Of a stretch of DNA of 64,000 nucleotides, positions 26,601-38,649 are shown piece after piece; the stretch's first letter is position 1, and every line of letters begins with the position of its first letter. The notes below the pieces were generated by a model. The model was not told where the DNA came from and made no database searches. It worked only from the letters and a program-made list of their open reading frames with translations. The stretch covers positions 34,441,977 through 34,505,976 of the forward strand of contig JAAONU010000014.1 in assembly GCA_012932295.1 (NCBI GenBank), in the 5' to 3' direction. The position numbers and the translations under genes were made by a program. The stretch comes from Cyclina sinensis. Lineage: Eukaryota > Mollusca > Bivalvia > Venerida > Veneridae.

Positions 26601-29600
26601 AACAAAAGTTTCTTGTAAAACTAAATCCTAGGTAGCAATAAGATATTCAAACCTTAAGGCAGATCAATGGGACATGGGACAATAGTGTCTTTTGGAGAAT
26701 ATATGGCAATATTTTAATGAATCATATATTTTCTGTAGTTTAGTTCATTTACTGACCTTCAAATCAAAGAAAATGCACAGCATGTGCAACATGCAAAGAA
26801 TACTTGTGTTTTGATTTAATTATTCTGCTGTGATGACCACGTTTAATCCGTCACCAGACACTTACGCCTTTATTTACATATTAAAAAATCCAGGAAAAAT
26901 CGGGTTTTAAGCAGCTTTTCTATAAGATTACCGACGTATTCACAATACATTTTAACTTAATATATTTTTGCATGGCATTTTCTCGTCTTCAGGCATTTTC
27001 ACGGTAATTTTCATGGTATTAAAAAACTAATTCAAACATACTGTTATTACCTACAAGTAAGTAGAAGCGACAACAACAACGAGCATATTTATTATGAACC
27101 AGGTCACAAGATAGTAATAGTATGGTTGAATAAAAATCGAACTTACAAATGTGCTTTAAATTACACTGCACATATTGTTTCAACAGAATGAAAGAAAAGT
27201 AACTGCCAATATCATTTCCATCAGTTAATTTTCAAACCGCGCAATTTCCATAGAAGGTTAACCTTAAATGTTGATTCGGGATTTGAATTAATAAATGCTT
27301 TACCTAAGGTGACGCCAAAGTTGTGACGTCATAAAGACAGTGTTTTGAAAAGTGTACAATATGTTCAAAGCGTCTCAGCGATTAAGATGGTTCGTACAGG
27401 TCTGTTTGATATGGGACTGATAATCGAATTGGAAAGAAAAATCAATGATTGACTCAGTTTTTTGCAATTCGTTTGTATAGTCTGAATTTTCAGTCTAGAT
27501 TAAAAGACAATTTGCTTGAACAGATCAATATATGAGAAAAATGATCTACAACAAGCTTAAGCCTGAAACAATAGAAAGCCACGTAAAAACAAAGCGTCTG
27601 GTGATCTGTATTCATACAATTAAAGCGGTTCCTTTTCATTTCGTTAACAAGGACACACGTGATGAAAACTGACTCACTGAAAGACTGATCGACTGTCTGG
27701 GAGAATTATCCCATTTTCTTTGAATTGTGTTGTAGAATAGAAATAATACAGTAACTAGAGACTACTGGGACGAATGACCGAGTATTCCTTAAACAAAGGG
27801 TAAAATCTGCCACAAAGTCACAATTTGTCTGTATTTAAATATACGCTAAATTATAATGTCTATAAAATCAGTTTCTTATTTCTCCCTTTTCGAATAACGA
27901 ATAAGGAACTGAGCAAGTTATGCAAACATTTTTTAGTTTGTTTATAGGTTAAGGCAAAATAATTGCATTTGCAGCATTTCTTTGCATTTTTTCTCCTGTT
28001 TCTTATTCAGATTTGAAAAAGGAATAAGGAACTGGTATAAGAATTGTACATTTTTCAAAATATGTCGACGCAGTTGATGTATGCATTTTAAAGAAATGCA
28101 ATTGTAATTGCTGCATTTCTTTGCGTAACGTCTTCTGTTCATTATTCATATTTGTATAAGAAATGCGGAACTGATTCCTTATTCCTTATTCGGCTCGTTT
28201 TTGTTTCGTTTTTTTTTTTGATTTTGTTATTTTTTTGTGTTTTTTTTTTTCAAAATGTTTCGGCGTAAATGATTTTCCAGCCATTCTGATGATTTTTTCT
28301 TGCTTTATTTAGCAGTGTAAAGTTAGGTGCTTGTAACTGCCGCATTTTGAAGTGTAACGTCTTTTGTTCAGTGTTTAGATTTGAATAAGAAATAGGGAAC
28401 TAGTTCCTTTTTCCTGATTCGAATAAGGAATAAAGAGCTGACTTTATACGCATCTTTAAATGAGGTATATTTGTTTCTCATGAACTTTAAACCTTGTAAA
28501 ATAAGTTTAATCAAGATGAGGCACCAGTGTGTACTACAAATTGTCTGTCAATTTTTGCAATATTCAAAATATAAAAACTATATTTTCAAGTCAGACAGTC
28601 GATGCTGTGTACATTTGAATCTAAACCTTTAACACATTTGTTTGATGATTTTTTTTAAAGCGGCCACAAAAGAGGAACATATGCGAACCTAGATTAACAT
28701 GTTTTCATGTATATAATCATTGAAAAACTACAAAAGTGTTGATGCTTTTATCCTTTGAATAGTTCAGCGAAATATCTAACCTACATGTATATATCTTTTG
28801 TAAAAGTTTAGTTCTGACTGAAAAGTTTCACCGCAAAAATTCAAACATATTTACTTCGGGTGCTCCCTGTGTCTCTTATTAATGTTTGAAGAAGACATTG
28901 AAGCCAAAATCAACCTCCGTTGAAATCATCCTAAAACGGGGCAGAGATGTTGATGCTTTCTCTATACAGAAACGACAATCGTCTTTATATTAAACAGTTA
29001 AGTTTCAATGTTACAGAGATTAAAACTGACTGACTGGGAGAATTATCCTTTCCTGTGCATTGTGTTGTAGAATAGAAATTTGGACATTTTATCAATTAAC
29101 GCTTATCATGGACATTTCTAAACAACTGGTTTAAAACATGATTATATTTAGATTGTACGACTTACAGAAAAACTATTCCTCTTAACTTTAGTATGAAACC
29201 AAGTTTCAATTATAATGGTCATACGTTAACCTTTTGGTGTTATATGGTGATGTTGTTTCTGATCTTTTAAGATAGTAAATTTGGACTACGGGATGAAAGA
29301 CAGAGACCCGATGTCAAAAGTAAGATTTTACACCAAGGAAAATGATGACACTCCGATAAAATTAGAAAAAAGCCAGGTTTGTGCATTTCCTTATTCTTGT
29401 GTAACGAAAGCAGTATGTGTCTGCTTGAGTGCCGATTACTGCCCCAATTTCATTACAACTCGCGCTACTGTCATATAGACTAAATTCTTTTAAATTTTGA
29501 ATGTTAATGTATTATTTAAATACAAGTACACTGAATAAGCTAGCTTTATTATTATTAAAAAATGAAATCGTAATCGAACTGAAATATCAACTACATGTAA

Positions 29601-30412
29601 TTTTATGTAATAAGCATTTTCAAGTTTAAACTTTAAACGCTAACAACAGAAGTTCTGGAACAACATCTCGATTTTTGTTTTTTTTAATTGGAGTTTTAAC
29701 AAATAATAATTTCTTCGTCTGTCTTTCTCATGTTATCAATGAAAATGAGAAAATAAATTTACAGCAGCAATTTTTCAGATTTTCTTTAATTCAAAGTTAT
29801 TTCCATATTATATACAACCTTACATACCGTATCATTGGTGACTATCTCGAACAAAATAAACTTGTATCATTTTTATTTTCAGGTTTCTTATGTTCTCCCA
29901 GAGACATTCGCCGAACATACATTGAGGATATTTTGCAAAGAATCAATAGAAAATAGTCAACATCCAAACGCTATTTTCAATTTAAAAGAAAATATAAGGA
30001 AATGGTTGGTCAATTTGGAACAGGTATGATTTCAAAGCCAGTCACTTAATAGAGCTGATATTTGATACAGACAGTATACTTTCATGCAAAAAGTATCAAG
30101 ATCTGGACGTTATAAAACATGCCCGTTTCCTTTATTTTTTGGTTGCAGGAGGAAGACCAACAGAACCAGCACAATACCCGAAGGAAACTTGTATATACAA
30201 CAGAAACTAGCTTATGTCAGGAAATGGCCCAGCCTGAGTCAGATCCTGGCCGAGGTGTATGTAAAGAAAACCATGAAAACAAAACTCAACTCGAGCCTAA
30301 TACCACTACAGCTTATGGAAAAGATCAAACTAAAGAGGAATCTCTTGGTTTTAGTGGAGGTGTAGAGTTTCGTCCTGCGCTAGATGAAACATCTGATAGT
30401 TCATTTACTTAA
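20643..30412 (+). CDS. SAMHD1: SAMHD1-like dNTP triphosphohydrolase, copy 1 (14 coding exons)
   Basis: SAMHD1 hydrolyses dNTPs to deoxynucleosides plus triphosphate and limits the dNTP pool and retroelement copying. Exons: 20643-20711, 20904-21064, 21574-21689, 21949-22013, 22351-22530, 22928-22975, 23287-23583, 23952-24043, 24767-24835, 25079-25373, 26070-26153, 29272-29376, 29883-30023, 30149-30412. All introns are GT-AG and phases agree, giving 661 residues. Visible motifs: KVFNDP at residue 23, DTPQFQRLR (guanine-site segment), HNRFEHS (R164, H167), LCHDLG (H206, D207), HEE (H233), [11 protein letters not shown] (D311, K312, Y315, D319), [13 protein letters not shown] (R366, Y374, Q375), NLDYGM near the C-terminus. 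Human numbering is from memory. Position 210 is Gln and 218 Glu. No SAM domain. Extra loops of about 45 residues sit in exons 7 and 10. The frame upstream of the ATG is open to the acceptor at 20595, but copy 2 has a stop there, so this ATG is preferred. Confidence 0.93.
27890..28445. repeat. diverged tandem repeat in intron 11 of copy 1
   Basis: About three worn units share a TTCTTATTCAGATTTGAAnAAG / GAATAAGGAACTG stretch and a GCATTTCTTTGC or related core, at roughly 150-200 base spacing. It lies in the 3.1-kb intron; the same intron in copy 2 is only 1.36 kb and lacks the array. Confidence 0.55.
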
Positions 30413-30417
30413 ATAAA
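30412..30417 (+). terminator. poly(A) signal overlapping the SAMHD1 copy 1 stop codon
   Basis: The stop TAA at 30410-30412 shares its last base with AATAAA (30412-30417). A second AATAAA occurs near 30464. If the first is used, the 3' untranslated region is very short. Confidence 0.5.
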
Positions 30418-30430
30418 AGGAAAAACATAA

Positions 30431-30605
30431 AAGTCATTATAATAGGATTCGAATATTGGTTTTAATAAAGCATATTTTCTAATCATGTTTTCTTTCTGCG
30501 CTGGACAAAACATATTAGAGTTCCTTTACGCAAATATAAGCAAGAAAACACATGAGTCCTTGTAATAGGATTCGAAAGCATAATTTCTAATCATGTTCTC
30601 CTCAT
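30431..30605. repeat. imperfect direct repeat downstream of copy 1
   Basis: A TTnTAATAGGATTCGAA...TTTCTAATCATGTT stretch appears at about 30436-30491 and again at about 30557-30598. Origin unknown. From 30605 to 31420 nothing further is seen. Confidence 0.6.
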
Positions 30606-31422
30606 TTAATATCTAACCATATAGATGTAGCAAATGTACAAATATTCTAAAGGGCTTAGTGTTATTTGCCTAAAATGAGTAATAAGAAGGTTTAGTATGA
30701 GTACAAAAATCGGTATGTAATTAATATGTACATTTATAAATATTAGATAACATCCAGACTTTTATATTTTTTGTTTGACATGGTCATTTTCCCTTTCCCT
30801 ATCTAGTGCATACGTCAAATTAATATTTTGTTTTACATTATATCATGTGTACTTAGTGATATGTTAGGTTCCCGGTAAAAATTCAATTCAACAAAAATAA
30901 AACTCAGCATCTACCAGTATCAAGTATCATGAAGTTTATTTATTCTTTCAATTATGTTTTGCTAATTATATCTTTTTATACGAGATGTGTGATAAGTTAG
31001 AGTGAACAAGGTTCATTTGTATTTATAACTACTTGAGTTTATGCAAATTTGCTGAAGTTTGCCTTTGTGATTGACAACTAAATATAATTAAGATTTTTTC
31101 TTTGAAGAAAACTTTCTGTATTTTGGTACGGAAGTTTTCATTGTATCTATAGCAATATTTTACTTTTTTACTGTATTATTTTTCACGATTTTCTACAAGC
31201 CATGGCGATTTTTTAAGAAACATGTTCTCTCGGGGTAAGGGAGCTTTTCCAAATACTGTTAATTTGGATTCTTAGAAGTATCTTCCATTTAAAGATTTAT
31301 CGTCACATTATGGCAATAATCATACTGTGCCAATTTACTAAATTCTGTCGAGATGTTTTTTTTTCACATAAAAATCATTGTTTCCGTGGGGAAGTGTATA
31401 ATTTCCCTATCTTTTTTATTAG

Positions 31423-31920
31423 CTCACCTAAGCACACCGTGCTCATGATGAGCTTTTGTGATCGCCCTCTGTCGTGCGTCGTCAACAATTTCTTTAAACA
31501 ACATCTCCATTGATTACTGGATTTTGTCCAAACCTCACAGGAATGAGTCATGGGTTCAAATTGCATAAGTAGGTCACAGAGCAAAAAAAAAGGTTTCAAA
31601 AATGCAAATTTCGAACAATCTGTCTGCAACTACAGGGCCCAGAGCTTTGATATGCGGTATGTAACATCAGTTATTCAAATTACGTCACTGGGTTGAAAAT
31701 TGGTCCCGCCCTGAGGGCCAAGGGTTTTTCTTATATGTACATAGTAAAACACTTGAAATTTCTTCTCTGAAACCCCAAGGTCAAGAGCTTAGATATTTGG
31801 CATGAAACACCGTTTAGTGGACCTCTACCGTGATTGTTCAAATTATTGTCCTCGGGTCAAAATTGATCCACGTTGGGGGTCATGGGTTTTCCTTATGTGA
31901 ATATAAAATTTCTTGGAAAC
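31423..31920. repeat. interspersed bivalve-type repeat, 5' part
   Basis: Begins with a hairpin AGCTCACCTAAGCACACCG / GTGCTCATGATGAGCT, followed by sequence with two internal similar units (GGTTGAAAATTGGTCCCGCC at about 31692, GGGTCAAAATTGATCCACG at about 31854). A related right-end hairpin (TGAGCATTTGCTCAGGTGAGCT) occurs at about 47327-47349. I recall this as a repeat common in bivalve genomes. No protein remains. Confidence 0.55.
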
Positions 31921-32089
31921 AATACTAATGACAAAATAGAAAATATAAAAACTCTTGGTTTAATCAAGAACGCGAGGACTCTAGAAGGGAGTTCAATTGT
32001 GCTAATAAAGATTATTGTAAGAACAGGTCGAATCAAAATACTGAAATACTTGTTAATAAAAGACGTCTTTACAGAATAGTTAAGAGGCG

Positions 32090-33358
32090 TGCACGTATTA
32101 TTCTCTTATTCTAAGGAAGGATTACAATCCCTCCTTAACAAACTGCATAACTATTGTACTAAATGAGGTATTGTGAGGAATCTAGATAAAACGGTTGCCA
32201 TGGTTTTTAAATCTGGAAATAGAAATGAAAATGTAGAAGTATATTACAATAACGAGCTACTTAATGTTGTTAAGTCATTCACCTATCTTGGTGTATCATT
32301 ATCATCTAATGGGAATTTTTATCAAGCCCAAAAAGCATTGTCCAATCAAGCACTTAAAGCACTGTACTCTATAATTTCTTTATTTGATTCTATTGCTCTA
32401 AATGTTACAGAAAAGATTAGAATATTTGATAGTATGGTGTTACCTATTCTTATATATAGTTCTGAGGTGTTGGGTTTTCATAAGGCACCTGACATCGAAA
32501 AAGTTCATTTAAAATTTTTAAAACAAGTTCTTGGTGTACGCCAACAGACGACAACATCAGCAGTTCTAGGAGAATTTGGACGATTTCCTTTATCAGTTCT
32601 GCGAAAAGTCAAAATCATCAAGTACTTTTACAGAATTATGAAATGCCCAAACCCTCTTCTATACAGATTGGTGTTTTAAGAGATACTAATGGTAATTTAT
32701 TAAAAGTTGGTCAAAAAATGTAAAAGATATGTTGTCCGATTTAGGATTTTCATATTCATGGAATAATGATAATATTACAGAAGTGCATGTACATACTATT
32801 ATACAAATAATATATGATCAGCAACTTCAACAATGGTGTGTTGAGCTTAGTACTTTTTCTGAATTAGAAAGTTACAATTTGTTTGAAAGTGAATTTAGGC
32901 AAGAGAAGTATTTAAGTTGTGTAAATAATATGAAACATCGTAACATTTTATCAAGATTTAGATGCTCTTCACATAAACTAGCTATAGAAGAGGGTAGATA
33001 TAGAAATATTGAATAAACCAACGTGTATGTGCCAAATGTAACATGAAACAAACTGAAACTGAGTATCATTTTATTAGTATGTCCATATTATAATGACTTG
33101 AGGAAAATGTTTACCGAGATATTATTGCTCATGGCCTAATATAAATAAAACAGAAATGTAATTGTTAATTTAGCAAAATTTGTATATTTAGCGATGCAAC
33201 TAAGAACCTAGTTAATAAATTTTGTTTGAAATATTGTATACACACCGAGAAACATGTGTAGTACATTGTATTTATCATACTTTTCTGCGTTGTATAAAAT
33301 GTTACTTGGCGATGAACATGTATATGTTTTTGCCAATAAAACATTTGACTTGACTTGG
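32090..33358 (+). pseudogene. LINE (non-LTR retrotransposon) 3' fragment
   Basis: The open frame at 32173-32679 matches the C-terminal part of LINE reverse transcriptases: KTVAMVFKSGN, then VKSFTYLGVSLSSNG, LPILIYSSEVLGFHK, VHLKFLKQVLGVRQ, and GEFGRFPL. A frameshift leads to 32729-33016 (NILSRFRCSSHKLAIEEGRY), then a decayed C-terminal Cys-rich segment (CAKCN...TEYHF) near 33030. The sequence ends in a TTGACT tandem tail (about 33346-33357), typical of 3' ends of such elements. Endonuclease and catalytic RT motifs are missing, so this is a 5'-truncated dead copy. Confidence 0.85.
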
Positions 33359-33359
33359 T

Positions 33360-34655
33360 ATCTCTCTTTCTTGCGACTTAGCCAAACCATTTCCCTGTAA
33401 ATAACCTTGTTAATTGCTATTTGTTTTTTTATCTATTACTTCTACGGTATACTTGTGATATTCATATTTCTCATTTTTATTAATTTATCTTTTTTTTTTT
33501 GGTTCCCGATTTCTAAAAATTGTTTACATAGTGCAAAAATCGACATATGCTAAATACTTCTTAAAGAAGAAGAATTCTATAAAACTTTGTCCTTATTCTA
33601 TTCCTATTCTTGGAATATATGTTACTGGTATATGTGTATCATCGTATATGTTAACTTGTGAATATTCTGGAAATAAATATGTTTAAACTAACAATAAAAG
33701 GTCCAATACACAAAATATTATTATTTTATTTCAGTGATATAAGATACCACAAAGTAACTATTCAAATATTTCGAATTATTTACTACCCGGTCAATTTAGT
33801 TGCATAAATGAAAAAAAGTTATTTTATGTGAAGAGTACGAAACTTTTGTCAATATATATATATAAACCCAAACTGTATAAACTCGCTCAAATATTAATGT
33901 CGTGCAAAACTTTAGACTTAATTGCCGAATAAATGTTGTAATTGTTGTTTTTATACGACGTGTATGTTCTCTGTTTAAGAAAAATATTCTTTGAATTTTA
34001 AATGTGTAGCATCCAACGTAAACAGTCGAAACGTATAATGGGTCCATTTTGTGAAGAAACATTGCTTCATGTATGAACTATTGTGGTCGCGTATTAAAGG
34101 ACTTAAACAAATATAAAGCATTTAATTTATTTTATCTAGAATATAATCCAATAATAACAACAACCCCATCTCGATTACGACACTTAATATGTTTAAACCA
34201 GTTTAATTTACTTCCTTGTTGAAACCGGTCTCGTGGTTACTTATAAAGAATTATTTAAACGGATTTATAACAATTTAAATTTATTACTTGATCCAACGAT
34301 TCTAACTTGAACTATAAAGTAAAAACGAAAATATATCTGATTGGGCAACGATCAAAAATCGAATAACTGAACAGGTTTTAGTAATTAAAAAAGTATTATT
34401 TTTCGTAAGGAGAAATACTTGTAAACTACCTGCAGGTGTTCAAGAAATGGGGTAAACTATATTTGTTTTCTTCGTAAACGAATTAAAAAAATTCCATTTG
34501 CTTTCCATTAGTAGTTTGGATAAAACTTAACACCTATGCCTTCCATCTTCGACGCGTTCTTTCGTTTAGAATGTATAACTGATGGGACCTAAGTACTTAC
34601 CGAATTTGTGAAGGTATAGGAATGTATCCATTATTGTTTACGATAATTAATATGG
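33360..34655. other. intergenic, nothing recognised
   Basis: AT-rich, no coding, RNA or repeat structure identified apart from short AT runs near 33853. Confidence 0.5.
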
Positions 34656-34681
34656 TTATATAACAGGTGGTGAATAATCGT

Positions 34682-34754
34682 GGCTCGACCGGGACTCGAA
34701 CTTAGGGCCTTCCGCTTACAGGGCGGACACTCTACCAACTGATGCTACCAAGCC
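34682..34754 (-). repeat. tRNA-like sequence in the 3' LTR of the TRIM
   Basis: Minus-strand sequence with box B GTTCGAGTCC, an anticodon arm TCCGC-CCTGTAA-GCGGA, and an acceptor ending CGAGCC. The D arm has an extra base and the T stem has mismatches, so it is a decayed copy of the other LTR. Confidence 0.75.
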
Positions 34755-34914
34755 AAACGGTTCTGCCTCATCGATTTATCACCTATAAACCTGTACCCGG
34801 CTACATATACCCCTCCAAATTTAGAATTCGTCCCGAATTCTCAGAGTCACAGAGTATATTGTGAAACATTCCCGAGGTGCCGAAGCAGTAGCCAAATTAT
34901 AACGTAGGTTATTT

Positions 34915-34929
34915 ACGTTGGGCGCCAAA
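34915..34929 (-). other. primer-binding site of the TRIM
   Basis: TTTGGCGCCCAACGT on the minus strand, two bases inside the LTR. TGGCGCCC is the complement of the 3' end of a tRNA ending GGGCGCCA, the same first eight bases as a lysine-tRNA type site. Confidence 0.7.
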
Positions 34930-34952
34930 TGTAACAGGTGGTGAAAAATCGT

Positions 34953-35024
34953 GGCTCGACCGGTACTCGAACCCAGGGCCTTCCGCTTACAGGGCGGATA
35001 CTCTACCAACTGAGCTACGAAGCC
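34953..35024 (-). repeat. tRNA-like sequence in the 5' LTR of the TRIM
   Basis: A 72-base cloverleaf-capable sequence: box A TAGCTCAGTTGG, anticodon stem TCCGC/GCGGA with loop CCTGTAA (anticodon UGU by position, with C rather than U before it), and box B GGTTCGAGTAC. The acceptor stem has mismatches. It sits inside an LTR, so I read it as a transposon part supplying pol III promoter boxes, not as a cellular tRNA-Thr gene. Confidence 0.75.
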
Positions 35025-35209
35025 ACACGGTTCTGCCTCATCGATTTATCACTATAAACCTGTACCCGGCTACAGTTACATTACGGTTCAAGCAATAAAT
35101 TCATTTTGCTTTGAAAAGTCAGTTGACCAAGACGTGCTCTATTGAACGCAAAAACTGTCTTCTTAGTGTAGCTCTTTGCCTGTTATCTAGGCATGTAAGT
35201 TTGTAAAAA

Positions 35210-35930
35210 AATTTCATATTTCGTGAATTGGAATTGTTACATCGTGTTACATCGTTCGACATACGGCGAAGTGCAATAGACATATCGTGATGAGAATTTC
35301 AAATGTCGTGTATTGCTTTACCTACTTTGTGATGTGATTTGTAAAAATTAAGTAAAATGCTTGTGTATTATATTGTCACCCCTACTGAAAGGGCCGACCT
35401 CCCGGGCTTATGAGACACCTCTATTAGTGTACACATTTACTCCCCGATTCCTTATCCTATTTGGCAGGCGCCAGGTGGACAGGCAATCGGTAACCATTCT
35501 TTAACTAGCTGCGGCTCACCAACCGGCCGCATCAGAACAAGCCCCTGACAGGACCCGAAGCTTCGACCTCTCGTGTATATTTCGTAAATTGTAATTGCTA
35601 TATTGTCTAGTAGTTCCAAAGTTGCTAAAGTGCAGTTGACATATTTTGATAAGGATTTTAAATGTAGTGAAGTACTTTCCTTACTTCATGGTGTGATCTT
35701 ATCATTTGTGAAGAGGACTTGTTATAGCGTCTAGTACTTTCGACAGGTAGTGATGTGCAATTGACAAGCCTAGATGAGATTTCAAATATCATCAGGTGCT
35801 TTACTTACTTCTTGATATGGCCTTTGTATTTAGTGAGCTGGAATTGCTGTATACACATCACGATATGTCAATTGCATTTCAGCATATATCGAAACTAATA
35901 GACGATATAACAAATCAACTTCACGAAATA
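35210..35930. repeat. diverged ~130-bp tandem repeats split by a GC-rich insert
   Basis: Units near 35217, 35578, 35705 and 35832 share the order TTTCGTnAATTGnAATTG, GTGCAATnGACATA, GATGAGATTTCAAAT and TACTTnnTGATATGG-like segments. A GC-rich stretch of about 200 bases (35373-35575, including CCTCCCGGGCTTATG and GGCGCCAGGTGGACAGG) interrupts the array between the first and second units and is probably an insertion of another element. Confidence 0.6.
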
Positions 35931-36289
35931 TGAAGAGCACATCACAAACTTAGCTGACTACAGAACAATTTAAGAAATATACTAAGAAGGCAGCATTGGC
36001 GTTTCATACGTGCTCGCTTATTCAAAGGTATTTCATGAAGTATTCTTTCATAACATTATGTAGTTATTTAAAACAGGAATATAAAGCATTTAAATAAGAA
36101 AAAATATACTATATACTAAAGTACTATATTACAGGAAGGAATAAGATTATCATTGAATTCACAAAATTGTCCATTCTTAATGTACAATAATTTGCTTAGT
36201 TTAAAATGAAGTATAGAATTTGTTGAATTAGATGTAGTATGGAATTTTGAAATTTTATTTGCGTGACTGCAAACGTCATTTACAGTAAA

Positions 36290-36375
36290 TTTGCGATGAC
36301 TCGAAATCGCATATGAGATCGCCATTTCGTCGATTCATCGCATCTGTCGAGTCATCGCATCTGTCGAGTCATGGC
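36290..36375. repeat. short tandem repeat of a CATCGCATCTGTCGAGT unit
   Basis: Two near-perfect 17-base units with flanking partial ones. Single relatives (TCGAGTCA) recur at about 36669 and 36745, close to the Tc1-like pseudogene, so they may belong to its element. Confidence 0.7.
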
Positions 36376-36730
36376 ATGTAGTGTCCAGCTTGTACTTCCT
36401 TTTTCAATTCGGCGTCGTGATTATAGCACGTTGTGAAACTTGCTCGACAGAATAAAAACGATATTTGTTTGTTTTTACTTTTATTTTACATACATGTTAT
36501 TACAAATACTTACAAAATAACAACAAGAATACGCATACAGCAAGGAACAATATTTCTGAGAAACGTCCAAGCCTAACAAAGAATAAATAAATTGCGACTA
36601 ATTTTAGTCAATACTGACAACAATTAAAATGGAATGTTGAACGGAGACGCTAAGCAAAGGTAAATTTGTCGAGTCATTGCAACATAATTTATAATGATTT
36701 TGATTGGTGGGGATGAACGCAAGTGTTGTG

Positions 36731-37045
36731 TCAACGCATTTTTCGAGTCAGCGAATGTCTACTCATTGCATTTTGGAGGGCAGTAGCGGTAAGAAACCGC
36801 TGACGTCACGCTTGAACGACAATAAACCGGTCCTCACTCTGAGTTGTGGACCTCTGACGCCCTTCGCAATGCCTTTGCGTGACATGCATGTAAGTTTGAA
36901 ACCGTCGCCACATCCTGGCAACGGTGCTCTGGGACACCCCAAGGACACCTGCCACGTGCCGTTGGGAACGCCTAGCCTCAAGCATCCCTACCCCGCTATT
37001 CATCTCCTCATCGTCTATACGCCGTCTTTGCCGTAGATTTGCCAT
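36731..37045 (-). pseudogene. Tc1/mariner transposase N-terminal fragment
   Basis: Minus-strand frame starting M-A-N-L at 37045. It holds the paired-like helix-turn-helix typical of Tc1 transposases: GMLEARRSQRHVAGVLGVSQ, then STVARMWRRF, followed by SEDRFIVVQA. A TGA at 36806-36808 breaks the frame, after which the same frame continues with RQRFLTATALQNAMSRHS, another typical segment, to a second stop at 36731. The catalytic DDE domain is absent. It encodes no functional enzyme. No flanking inverted repeats were found. Open frames on the plus strand here are antisense shadows. Confidence 0.85.
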
Positions 37046-37548
37046 GACCAGTGCTAGGTTCGATATAAACGTTACCATGCACAAGCGAAGTTTGCATAAA
37101 ACGGATGTGTACATGCAGGTACATGCCCACGGTGCACCACTTTTCCAGTGGTATCGCTTTTCCTCGAGCCATGTACAGGTAAACAACCAAAATCTGCTGG
37201 ACAGGTCGGCTTTGCCATATGAATAAACTACATGTATGAGAAAAAGTCATTTATCATGAGGTTATCATTAAAAAGATATTAAAGAAATAAAAAGTGATCC
37301 CTATCAAATTTTGAGTTGTATATATGGAAAATATACGGAAAAATAACGGGACCGAGCGTCAGACCGATGGCAACTCTATTGAGGCCACAATGTGTTTGTT
37401 ATATTTGTTATATTCATGAAGAATTAAAATGGACTTTATTTTCCTTTGACAAACCAATGATGTTGGTTATCTAAACTTGACGCAAAACGACTTTCCCTAT
37501 TGTTTGAGTATGTTTATAGTAGAGGGAGTGACCGCTACATATTAGCTC

Positions 37549-37574
37549 AAATATATATATATATATATATATAA
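37549..37574. repeat. (AT)n microsatellite
   Basis: About twelve AT dinucleotides in a row. Confidence 0.9.
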
Positions 37575-37649
37575 AACATTAAAAACGTTTGATTGAAATC
37601 AGCTTATAGAGAACAATATCAACAACTAGATTGTGTGAATTTATCAACT

Positions 37650-37671
37650 GTCTGTCTGTCTGTCTGTCTGC
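37650..37671. repeat. (CTGT)n microsatellite
   Basis: Five to six CTGT units. Confidence 0.85.
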
Positions 37672-38211
37672 TTTCTGACTGAGCATTCATAATACAAAAT
37701 ACATTAATGTATGCAAACACGAAAATTTTATAAAATAGATCTGAAAAGATCTTTACGTATTCAACAAAGATTTCTGTTTTCATTCTGCGAAAAAATGCAG
37801 AAAAGAAAATTATCTTTATGATAATTTAGAATAATATTTGTACTTGGTTCAACGGAAGCTCTCTGGTAAGGTTTTTATAGCATAATTATGATTCCATGTG
37901 CATAAACTATCGATTGATATTCTCTGTAGAAAAACTGTATGTTATACGTCAACACTATGCATTTATCTGCCTATTGTGAAATAAATGTGCAAAGCCGTGC
38001 CCAATCAAGTAGGGCTAGCTTCCAGATGCGAATGTGACTTACCTTTAAAACAATTACAGCCTGTAACGCTTTGTAAATATGTTTGTTTTAAGAACATCAC
38101 AAGATACAGAAAGATACCAAAACAACATTTCAAATACATGATTTTGTGCTTCAGTACGGCTTAAAACGGAAAAAGAAAAATGTCAGCGGGATTCGAATCC
38201 ATGATCCCCTA

Positions 38212-38647
38212 TTAAAGCGACTGACTCACAGAATTTAGCGGAAAATTTTCTTTCTTTAAAATTTAAGAGGAGTTAAAGTACTATAATGGAAAAAACATAA
38301 TATTATTCTTCTATACATCATGAAAACTGGAAAGAAAGTTTTTGACTTACCAGGATTTAAACCCATGACCTTTCGGTCAGTTAAATATAGGGCGACGATC
38401 TACACCACTGAGCCACAGCCTCTAGTAAATATTATAACTAAAGTATCTACCCCGTGACTAACGGGGTAAATTTTTTACCAATAAAAGTGTGTAAAACTTT
38501 ATATTTTGATGTTTTTCTGTAACAAAAAATGAGTCAGTTACTTAGTTTAGATATGTTCTTCACAAGTAAAGCAAGAATTTCAAGATGTATTTATAAACAT
38601 TTTCTTTTTTTTTCATCGTCGGCCTATCTTTGAATCAGTCGCTTTAA
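38212..38647. repeat. interspersed repeat, copy 2, with inverted ends
   Basis: Left end TTAAAGCGACTGACTCA, right end inverted (TTGAATCAGTCGCTTTAA at 38630-38647), one mismatch over the core. Between them is a minus-strand tRNA-like head with box A TGGCTCAGTGG and box B GGGTTTAAATCC (about 38354-38420). The interior aligns with 4286-4690. It may be a short inverted-repeat transposon that carries a SINE. Confidence 0.6.
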
Positions 38648-38649
38648 GG

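Larger units (their letters stand above)
34659..35074 (-). mobile_element. TRIM (miniature LTR retrotransposon) with tRNA-like LTRs
   Basis: Two direct repeats of 147 and 145 bases (34659-34805, 34930-35074) bracket a 124-base interior. Read on the minus strand each begins TGTAG and ends TGTTACA or TGTTATA. The interior starts with TTTGGCGCCCAACGT, a primer-binding site beginning TGGCGCCC, and ends with the polypurine tract GGAGGGG before the second LTR. GTTA flanks both sides (34655-34658, 35075-35078). These are all the marks of a complete LTR retroelement, but it has no room for gag or pol, so it must be non-autonomous. Confidence 0.85.

Noticed and set aside
34953..35024. Genuine tRNA-Thr(UGU) gene
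   Set aside because: It lies within an LTR that is duplicated with primer-binding site, polypurine tract and target duplications, and the acceptor stem and base 33 are not canonical.
36704..37226. Plus-strand open frames of about 100 codons
   Set aside because: They are antisense to the Tc1-like transposase pseudogene.
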